Made by a program: the position numbers and the translations under genes. Shown piece after piece: positions 7,539 through 15,000 of a stretch of 15,000 nt of DNA. Every line of letters starts with the position of its first letter. Within the stretch, counting starts at the first letter, position 1. This stretch comes from Acropora yongei (lineage: Eukaryota; Cnidaria; Anthozoa; Scleractinia; Acroporidae), in contig BLFN01000081.1 of the NCBI GenBank assembly GCA_014634225.1, forward strand, positions 286,466 to 301,465, read 5' to 3'. The notes under the pieces are model-generated. The model was not told the origin of the DNA, searched no databases, and saw nothing but the letters and a program-made list of their open reading frames with translations.

Positions 7539-8829
7539 TAGGGACATAGTTTTTGACGTTGTTAAAGGTTTAAGGTTTTTGGTTATGAGGTTTAAACGAT
7601 ATTAAAAGTAAACAATATGGTACGTTTATTTCGCCTTAGAGTAAACGGTAAGATGTCCCAGTTTTGCTGTTTATAGCGGCACTAAAAATGATTTCACACA
7701 AAGATAATTCACCGTCTTCAGAAATGTAAATATGTATACTTGAATGTAAACAGAGATATCATGAAATGAAATGGCGAGCATATTAAACTAAATCAGGGAT
7801 AACTAGAGCACAGATGATATACATGTAATAGATCTTACTGAATGGATTTTCTTCGAGCTTGAGTCTGTCTGTTTTGCCGATGGGCGGCTTGTGCTAGCGC
7901 ATGTTTCTGGTTCAAGGATGCATCGTTCATCATGAAACTTCTCCTCAAATTGCCTTAGCAGTTAACAGCAGAGAAGTACTTCTTAATGTGTCGAAAGAAA
8001 AATACGGTAAGTCAAAGAAAAGGACCGAAAACTTTGCAAGGTATTACGACGTTGTAATCATTACGTCAAAACAGTGAATGTGGCGTCGCCAACAACAGGA
8101 CGACGGCGGTTCCAATCGCCTTTTCAGGTTCTACTCATGACCGGAACGGAAATTAAACTTCCGGTATGCCGTCGTCGTGCCTCCCGTCGTGGTGCTAAAG
8201 GTCGATCTCTATTACTTACCACGACAACCACAACCCCGTCTAACCGCACCCTAAGAGAGCTTCGGTGCCTTACCATTTAGCAAAAAATCCAGAAATTTCG
8301 GTTGAAAGTCAAAATGGAACACTAACGGTGTTTACTACTTTTGTTAGAATAAATAAACCTCTTGAAACGACCCATGAATAGTGGTGAGAATTTTTCCAAA
8401 ATCAGCAATCCAACAGAATGAGATGGCGCTTACCATTTCCAATTCCATATCCCGTAATAGACCATTTCCGAGTTCCCCTCAGTCTCTCTTTCAAGACGAG
8501 TCTTAGCGCGAAATTTTTGTTTTGGTAATTAGTTCTAATTTTAATATGAATGAAAACTGATTTTCATAACAAAGACTTCGCATTTAGCCTCGCTTTGAAA
8601 TGAAGGCTGAGATGAGCTCGGAATTGCCTATTAGGAACCTTAAGCAAAGACGACGCCAACGACAGTCCGAACGTCATCTGAAAATGTAACTTGATGTTTC
8701 TGCAATCATTTCTCAATTGTTCAAAGTCATTATGCTTGCAAAATATGTTCTAACTATCCTTGAATTTAATTGGAGCAAGCGCTTCAGAGGTAAGCAGATG
8801 AAATTGAACATTTGTCATCTTATGCTCAG

Positions 8830-8868
<39 letters not shown>

Positions 8869-8938
8869 GGAAAGAACGAGAACGTCTGCGAAAAGCTTTA
8901 ACAACGTCAAAAACCTATTAATAAAATGTCCCTATTAA
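7535..8938. mobile_element. 1.4-kb TTAA-flanked composite element
   Basis: Left end TTAA then tagggacatagtttttgacg, continuing ttgttaaag (7539-7567). The right end is its inverted copy, ctttaacaacgtcaaaaac (8896-8914) through atgtccctaTTAA. An extra 12 bases (ctattaataaaa) lie inside the right end. The 1396-bp body has no transposase-size ORF and includes other repeats: copies of the foldback words at 6910-7230, and the hairpin element at 8477-8612. It looks like a non-autonomous TTAA element that took in later insertions. Confidence 0.6.
8477..8612. mobile_element. Hairpin MITE
   Basis: The left arm, aagacgagtcttagcgcgaa then atttttgtt, pairs with the complement of the right arm, which reads aagcgaggctaaatgcgaag then tctttgttat, at about 75% identity. 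The centre is AT-rich (attttaatatgaatgaaaac). It lies within the 7535-8938 element. I recall the same hairpin as frequent in coral genomes (unverified). Confidence 0.5.
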
Positions 8939-9140
8939 TAAAAGCGTTGACCTTTTTGAAAACTGGCGGGAAGTTGCCGTCGCAGTGTTGCTTACCATGC
9001 TCAGTCGTGTGGAACGCGACGTCGGTCTCTCCCCAGCCTTTACGTGGATGTGCCGTCGCCGTCGCCACCTCCCGTCCTGGTGCTTAAGGTCTCTAATCCT
9101 TTTACGACGGGAGACGGCATTTAGTGAGTGTTAACACTGA
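8939..9140 (-). repeat. Transposon-like GC-rich segment with CGTCG words
   Basis: The segment 9051-9098 (gtgccgtcgccgtcgccacc to ggtgcttaaggtct) resembles 8165-8200 in the same orientation. Reversed, it also resembles the 'cttaagcaaagacgacgcc' word at 8639-8657. These are probably ends or pieces of one repeat family. No ORF. Confidence 0.4.
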
Positions 9141-11050
9141 ATATTTCCCCGAGGTGAATTTCCTGTGGTAAATATGTATGGGTTCGTTAAAAAGATCAAA
9201 CAAAACAACCATGGCATATGTGGTGATGTTTTAATTTGATGGCCTAGGTATAAGAGCTAATCACGAATCTCCATTTAAATGGTTTTACCTCGTGACAATT
9301 TTTTAACGTTAGCAAGATCAGATATCCAGTGTAGCCGTTGGTTGACAACAGATACCAAAACTTACATGTGATACAGTTTGAGATAATCTAGCTACCATGT
9401 TAAATGCCATTTATTGTGGTTCGTGCATAAACCCAGTCAGCAGACAAAGCTGAACATGGCCCAAAAGTATCACGGGGGAAGGAGGGGGCGGTGATTGACA
9501 CAGTTAAGAGATTTTACAGGTTAGCGCTAGTCACACATTTGAGCAAAAAGGTAAATGTCATCTACTTTTATCGGTTTTATTCATCAGCGGAATTATTCGA
9601 ATCAGTTTTGGGTGGTTTTGGCTCGTTCCATGTTTTAGTAACTACGCAGTTCCTCATCACTCTCTCCTGACTGCTCCTTTTGGAGTCCATTTTCGAAAAG
9701 TGTAATAACTCGTGAACTAAAAGCTGAACTCAACAGGGAAAAATAGCGCGGCTATTATACAGTAAATCATTATCGGAATTGGACAAACAAATTTTTCGAC
9801 TTTTTTTCTTTTTCGATAAGGCACTTGTTTGTTTTTGTGATTAGATTTGGTAGAATGAACTTCATCAAAACACTTTATCCTTAAGTCCTTTGTTCCATTA
9901 CTCTAAATACAATACCAAACCATTTTGAGTGCGAAATAAGATAGTAAGTTGACAGAAATTGTCAAAAATAGAGATACGAGTACTCAGCAGGGGACTGGAA
10001 ACTAAAACTTTCGGGTTGTTTTCTATGTCAGAAGTTATGCTTAGTTTTGACTTGACATCAGTAAGAGTTGCAAAAATGTATCGATCATTATCGGAACTGC
10101 GCAAACACTTTTTTCAGCTTCCCATAAGTGGAATTTAGTAGGATTGTGATTCATCCAAGAACTCCTTGTATATGCAAACAGAAAGGCAGTGTTTATGCAC
10201 TAAAATAAATACGCAGTAGCGCGTGGTTTAAAATTAGGTCGGAAGACTTAATCCACCCCCTGTGAATCTCCAAAACTCAGTAAGAACCACGACAAATCCT
10301 GAAATATCTTAACATAAGCTGACAGTTTTGCTGTGTGAAAGCTCACAATAAATGTAAGTTGAAGGGTTGTAAAACTTATTGAGTAACAAATTTTGAAACT
10401 TAACTCGTTTTCTCTGAGATTGACAAAAACTCAAATTTATTTTCAAGTGTTTACATGTACTTTACTCAACCTTTTATCGTTTATTATTGTAGTCGGTTTA
10501 GTTTACAACATAGGCTTGCTGAGAAATACAACGTTGGTGACAATTATTACAAAATAAGGTGAAAACTAACCTGATCACAGTATTGTTGTGACAAAGCAAA
10601 CTGATATCAACAAAATGGTATCCGCAATTATTAACGCAAAATTTACGGTAACCTTTGTCGAGTAAAACACAGAAACAAAAATTTATGGTCAAGTTAGATT
10701 TTTTGTAAAAACTGTTGACTACTGGTGGCTAGCTTGGTGCCGCTGACGATAACCTGTTGGAGGTCATCTAGGTAAAGGTAATAATGGTGATTATATTGTC
10801 AGGAGTAACCGTAAATTTCAAACTTTTACTCAAAAGAATTACTTGACTCAGTCTTCTTAGTCCATTTCGTCTATGTTGTTAGTATTAGTACTGACGTTGT
10901 TTACGATTGCCTTGATACTGGGTGTGAACAATGTATACCATCAAGTTTGACCATCTCGTTCAATAGAAATTCTTGCTTCTGTGTTCTTTATGCTTCTGTC
11001 TTTCAGAAAATGGCAGTTGAAATTGGTACACTTAAGCTCTAGCGACTCTT
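9141..11050. other. Unassigned AT-rich region
   Basis: No supported exon or element with clear ends. There is one diverged direct repeat of about 90 bases: 9769-9866 and 10085-10160 both open atcattatcggaa and then share caaaca, tttttc, ataag and ttagtagga-like words in order. A 37-codon polar frame (minus, 9690-9577) ends in SADE and stop. It is open upstream to a possible acceptor, but resembles nothing I know. Confidence 0.35.
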
Positions 11051-11054
11051 GTCG

Positions 11055-11273
11055 TTACTGAACCTTTTTCTTGCAACTGACGCAGGTCAAATACTTCAGG
11101 ATTTCAACGGTGAGCACTTGGTCGCACACAACTTCAGCTTCTTGTAATTGACGTTTCACAGTCTCTTTCGCTTGTCGAATGGCTTGTGGCCGCAGTTGAC
11201 CAAGTTGTTTTTTGCGTTTGAATTGTCCAATCAAATAGATTGCAATAATTTGGGTGGACCAATCGGGTTGCAC
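11055..11273 (-). CDS. Unrecognised 72-residue ORF ending in CxxCKKK
   Basis: An ATG-initiated frame, basic and Gln-rich in the middle (RKKQLGQLRPQAIRQAKETV). It ends YLTCVSCKKKVQ, a zinc-ribbon-like half site that would need a second CxxC further on. The frame stops just after it, so this may be an exon fragment or a truncated copy of a larger protein. Its composition is more protein-like than neighbouring chance frames. The DNA just upstream has two E2F sites, and the start overlaps two CCAAT boxes, so the first codons could instead be promoter and the true start further in. No homolog is recognised. Confidence 0.3.
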   Translation of the reverse strand: MQPDWSTQIIAIYLIGQFKRKKQLGQLRPQAIRQAKETVKRQLQEAEVVCDQVLTVEILKYLTCVSCKKKVQ

Positions 11274-11333
11274 GTTATTTTTTAGCTGATGCCTGGCGTC
11301 AAATTTGGCGGGAATAATTGCTTTGGCGGGAAG
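11222..11333 (-). promoter_or_regulatory. Dual E2F and dual CCAAT cluster
   Basis: Two copies of TTTGGCGGGAA (about 11303-11313 and 11323-11333), the canonical E2F site, stand 20 bp apart. Two CCAAT words on the plus strand (gaccaatcgg near 11257 and gtccaatcaa near 11227) follow within 80 bp. The E2F-plus-CCAAT pairing is typical of promoters of replication and cell-cycle genes. Transcription could run in either direction. Confidence 0.4.
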
Positions 11334-11417
11334 AATTGTTTTGCAGTTTTATCAACACTTTCTCGTACTTCAACTTGCTGGCTTGATTTTTTAAGCATGT
11401 AATATGTAATAAACAAA

Positions 11418-11535
11418 TTATTATATGTTAAGAGCCTGATATCGTTTTTATTCACTCGTTTTTAATTCCATACCGCTCACTCGCTCGTTCGCGATAAAAT
11501 AAAAGCGATATCAGGCTGTTATAATATGTAATAAT
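11418..11535. mobile_element. Foldback MITE 'agcctgatatcg'
   Basis: agcctgatatcgttttta (11433-11450) pairs with the inverted taaaagcgatatcaggct (11500-11517). The pairing continues outwards, more loosely, through ttattatatgtta and its counterpart. The middle has the GC-rich word ctcactcgctcgttcgcg. No coding capacity. Confidence 0.65.
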
Positions 11536-11680
11536 CTATATTTACTCTGTACACTTTTTCATGACAATCCGATCTAGAAAAGTCCTAACAGGAGTGACCA
11601 TACAATTGCATTTAGTCCGTGATCGACCGTCTGAAACAAGTTCGTAAATATGGCATATTTGCAGATCAATCTAATCTTAA

Positions 11681-11787
<107 letters not shown>

Positions 11788-11796
11788 TCAGAGTCA

Positions 11797-11933
<137 letters not shown>

Positions 11934-11945
11934 CTAATCTTAATT

Positions 11946-12855
11946 GTTGGTCATACAGATAGAAAAGGCCATAAAGCACACTAACATCTTTGCGTATGGC
12001 TGTTTTTGGGGGAGTTCTGGATAATTTCAGAGAAGATATCAAGTTGTAAAAAAAATTCCACACTTGGGTACCCTGTGTTTTTTTTAAACTTAAAATCAAA
12101 AACACCCCTTAAACGGAGTTTGCTCCAGAGCTTGGCTTGGGAACATCAAAATTCATTTTCACCCCCCTTTATGGATTCCAAATATATGAATTACCCGAGT
12201 ATATCATGCGGGTGCACTGGGAACCCTCCTTTCTACTAGACTAAAACACTCATTCCCAGGGTCTCGTTCCCAGGCTCCTCTCCTGCTTATAGAGACCACG
12301 TGACAAACACTTGGCCCTCTCTCTCGTATACATAGAAATAAATACATATCGTCGATGCTGAAAAATTGTGTGGAAATCCCCATCAAAAACTGATGCTTTT
12401 GCGGGTAGTTCATATCATATTTTCTCATTGCCTGAAGTGATTACAACATCGCTTTTTGTTTACTAGTGAATTGGCCTGTAAGTGTACGTGGGCGGTTATA
12501 ATCAGTTTATTTGAAGTTCCCCGCGTCCCGCATGCTTATTCAGTTGTGATTAAAAAGGCTGTTGCGGCTTTTTTGCCTTTATCACATTGATAAGTAGAGC
12601 AGGTTGGGTTAATCGTTGTTCATCACAAATGCAGGTTTGCTTCAATAGAATGAGTCAGTGTTTTAAGAATCTTATCTTGAACAGGTTATAGTGGTTTTTT
12701 TACGAAACGCAGAATATTACCATTGTGTGACTTTTGTCAAAGTTCGAAATTGTAAGAAATGTAAATGCTTTATCTGTAGTGAACTTAGCTATCAAGCTAG
12801 TTTACTAGCAGGCACTCCACTTTTTATAAACTGAAAGAAACAACATCAACTCAAC
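11946..12855. other. Unassigned region with one dispersed repeat copy
   Basis: No exon recognised. 12384-12434 is the second copy of the repeat seen at 6379-6430 (aaaaactgatgcttttgcgg, then ggtagtt and catattttctcattg). The rest is AT-rich sequence without inverted ends or splice-bounded frames. Confidence 0.4.
12384..12434 (+). repeat. Dispersed repeat, copy B
   Basis: Same orientation and word order as 6379-6430, with several substitutions (ctgatgc for ctggtgc, cgggtagtt for caggtagtt). The similarity fades on both sides. Confidence 0.5.
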
Positions 12856-13020
12856 AGAACCATGATTAAGAACCCTAACTGGCAGAAGGCAACTAGTTGG
12901 CTATTTACAAGGCGTGGTAGGGTTGAATACGTGACGACTTGAAACAAATCCTGACCGAGGGTTAGAACGGGATTTGAATACGGGCAATCGTACAGAAACC
13001 CAACAACCGACCTACCATTC
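12856..13020 (-). mobile_element. Decayed second SINE type
   Basis: On the minus strand there is a worn polymerase III B box (GTATTCAAATCCCG, consensus GGTTCAANTCC) near 12980-12967. Further on is an invertible pair aactggcagaaggcaacta / tagttggctatttac, where ccaactag..ctagttgg can pair. I recall this 'ccaactggcaggaggcaac' layout from coral SINEs. The A box is no longer recognisable. Confidence 0.45.
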
Positions 13021-13721
13021 ATGACAATGAATTGACAATGTTTGCATACACAATGAAGCTCTCCTAAAGCAAATGAGCATTCCTGTGTTGATTGCCTGGT
13101 CCTGCAATTTTGCCCTTAACCCAGCTGTTTTTTCTTCTTTTTTTTTTGTTTGGAAGAAGAATTAACCCTCATCCTAGAATAACCAGCACTGCCCTGTCAC
13201 ACAAAGATGAAGGCAGAAATCACGCATTTTCGCAAGTTGTGGTCATGGCTGAAACAGCCACATCCCAATGTATGCAGGCTGTTTGTTCTTGACTCATCTT
13301 TATTATCACACATGACACAGCAATCTACATACTCCGTTACATGTGACGTAAGTGTTCGGTTTGGTGGTACATTTTTTGCTTAAGTTACAAGTTGAAACTG
13401 ATTATATTGCTGCTGTTTACAGTGGAATAGTCAACTAACAAAGAATAGCGTCTTTTAAACACAAATGACCGCTCAGCGTAGTTAAGACACATACGTACAA
13501 CACCAAAATATAACATAACAATATAACAGTTCGTGGTCTTTGATATTTAAGGGACTGAGAGTTAGCCTTTGTTTTTGTATTGCAACATCAGTAATGTCTT
13601 ATTTTATTTATTTATTTATTTATTTTTTACTTAACCCTGATATTTCCCGCAGCTTCATTTCAGGAAACATTAGGACTCTAAAAAAAAAAACAAAACAGCT
13701 CTTTTGATTGTGGACTTATTA
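13021..13721. other. Unassigned AT-rich region with (TTTA)n
   Basis: No gene recognised. A (TTTA)n microsatellite lies at 13600-13626. A-rich and T-rich runs are at 13133-13148 and 13681-13690. Confidence 0.4.
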
Positions 13722-13967
13722 TTAATACCCTTCCAATTTGTCTGTGTTCGTATAATTGCGAGTAGCAGTAATTAAATCACTTTTTATTCCGTTCGAAATC
13801 AACAGCCGTGAATATTCCTCTTTAATCTGCTGATGAACCTTTGAATTGTTCTTTAGAAAACTTGATCGCGACATTAAGTCCGTAAGCTGCACAAGCTCTT
13901 GCAACACGATCAGATTTTCGACCAGTTTGCTTAAGTCCCCTGAGAGCCAGAAAATCTTTAAAGACCT
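13722..13967 (-). pseudogene. Frameshifted SAP-like domain fragment, mobile-element type protein
   Basis: From about 13965 down, one minus frame reads VFKDFLALRGLKQTGRKSD then RVARACAAYGLN. This fits the SAP-type helix-turn-helix pattern (LRGLxxxGrKsdLvaRa) found at the start of several invertebrate transposon-related and YqaJ-nuclease proteins. It stops at 13824-13822. The next frame continues with HQQIKEEYSRLLISNGIKSD, a plausible continuation, and stops at 13722. A one-base shift near 13845-13832 explains the break. The upstream frame is only palindrome sequence, and an acceptor-like ACAG stands at 13969-13966. The fragment is either a captured exon or the remnant of an autonomous element. 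Confidence 0.5.
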
Positions 13968-14425
13968 GTTTAAACGCACTCGACTTTGTATACCATACAA
14001 CATTCGACTTGTATGCTCTACAAAGTCGAGTGCGTTTGAACACCTTGTATAGTGCCCACAAGTCTAATCGTATAGAGTGATGTTTGAAACTGGTCAAACT
14101 TCTACACGAAAACCACTCGACTTTTCCTTTGTTTTGCGATCACTGAAGCGTTACTCTACAAAGTCGAGCTCGTTTGAACGCATCACTCGACTTGTAGAGC
14201 ATTATACTGCATGCGAGCATGCGCAGTCAAAGTCGACGAAATCACACACAAGCAAGAGTACTAGGAACTATGGGTAATCTTAACCCACAATTCTCTGTTT
14301 CATCATACTTGTAGAGTGGTTGCATAGTCCGTGTATAGTACGTTTGAACATCTTACCCGCAAACGCTAGACAATGTCGATCATACAAAGTCGAGTGTTGT
14401 ATAGTGCGTGTATAGTGCGTTTCAA
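13968..14425. repeat. Array of 'acaaagtcgagtgcgtttgaac' palindromic motifs
   Basis: The word tacaaagtcgagtg or its inverse occurs about eight times (near 13979, 14007, 14022, 14116, 14157, 14186, 14230 and 14392). A companion word, gtatagtgcgtttgaac, occurs in several forms near 14041, 14332 and 14405. 13970-13991 and 14019-14040 form a hairpin with 22-bp arms and at most one mismatch. Clustered short repeats of mixed direction are typical of transposase-binding regions near element ends. Confidence 0.6.
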
Positions 14426-15000
14426 CAGGCCTTTTTAAGTGATGAGAAAGTCCAACCATCGCAGTCGTCGTACTTGAATACTTCCTTTCCTTGTCGAGGC
14501 ATCAGAATTTCTGTGGCACGTATTCTTGACATGGGACGCAGAGTTTCTGCAGAATGTGTTCTTATCAGATAACTTTAGTACAGGTGAGTTAATTTCTCTG
14601 TGCCCACCATTCAATATATAGCTTTATTTATTTATTTATTTTGTTTTGCGATGTATAGCTAGAAACAAAGTGACAGAATGATGTCTCTCAACAATTCTGC
14701 AAGAAATGGGTATTTAAAGTCCCCAATAAAAGAGATGGAATAAAAACTATACCATCAGGAATTACCAATTCATCTCAGAAAGAGATTAATTGTGCTCTGC
14801 TGCAGTGTGTTACTAGTGTTTCCTGCATTTTTTCTTGCCTAAACATAGTCAATAATAATAGGGGAAAATACGCCGTTTTCAGGTGCAAAATTGGTATTCC
14901 CTCTGCATACTCCAAAATTGTAGCGTTCAAATTTTGTTTCTTGCTGAATGATGACCTTTAGAAAAGTAAAGAAGTTTTATTTTACCGGAAAAAGACATTT
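14426..15000. other. Unassigned right end
   Basis: No gene supported. A consensus splice donor CAG|GTGAGT stands at 14580-14588 on the plus strand. The only long upstream open frame (from about 14426) stops 12 bases before it, so at best this is the end of a non-coding leader exon. A (TTTA)n run is at 14623-14642. Confidence 0.35.

Noticed and set aside
10498..10692. Cys-rich 64-codon minus-strand frame
   Set aside because: Cysteine spacing fits no pattern I know, there is no signal peptide or splice context, and the surroundings are plain AT-rich sequence.
10990..11042. Exon after the strong plus-strand acceptor 'gcttctgtctttcag'
   Set aside because: The ATG frame after it stops after ten codons and no consensus donor lies before the stop.
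14426..14588. Coding exon ending at the CAG|GTGAGT donor
   Set aside because: The only long open frame stops with TAA before the donor, and the other frames have earlier stops. It could only be a non-coding leader.

Overview
The window looks like nuclear DNA of a cnidarian, most likely a stony coral or close anthozoan. It is AT-rich and has no long ORFs. It does have short exons with consensus splice signals, plus repeat families I associate with coral genomes (tRNA-headed SINEs, foldback elements, many MITEs, Penelope-like remnants). The taxon is an inference from memory of these repeats and was not checked by search.

The main result is a split gene on the minus strand across the left 6 kb: a secretory phospholipase A2 (sPLA2). 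Exon 1 (5988-5931) encodes the start Met and signal peptide. Exon 2 (2717-2558) encodes the propeptide, the mature N-terminus and the calcium loop YGCYCG. Exon 3 (1253-1138) encodes the catalytic CCKVHDECY motif. A candidate exon 4 (341-256) is in phase, but phenylalanines replace two expected cysteines and Gln replaces the catalytic-network Asp. Intron phases 1, 2 and 1 agree at every junction and the donors are all GTAAGT. A TATA box lies about 110 bp upstream of the start codon.

The introns are full of mobile DNA. Intron 1 (5930-2718) holds a tRNA-derived SINE and a truncated second copy, a GC-rich foldback, a degenerate tandem array of 140-215 bp units (3402-5727), and a 585-bp TA-flanked MITE inserted in the palindromic core of one array unit. 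Intron 2 holds a foldback made of short repeats. The left window edge is another foldback.

From 6.1 to 15 kb I see no gene that I can name with confidence. The region holds a chain of three TTAA-bordered elements that share their TTAA sites (7321-8938) and a dual E2F/CCAAT cluster next to a short CxxC ORF (11055-11333). It also holds a perfect inverted repeat with 107-bp arms and a 7-bp loop, flanked by 14-bp direct repeats, whose arms carry a hammerhead-ribozyme-like core (11669-11945). Further right are a decayed second SINE type (12856-13020) and a frameshifted SAP-like DNA-binding fragment beside an array of GTCGA-containing palindromic motifs (13722-14425). The rest is unassigned AT-rich sequence.
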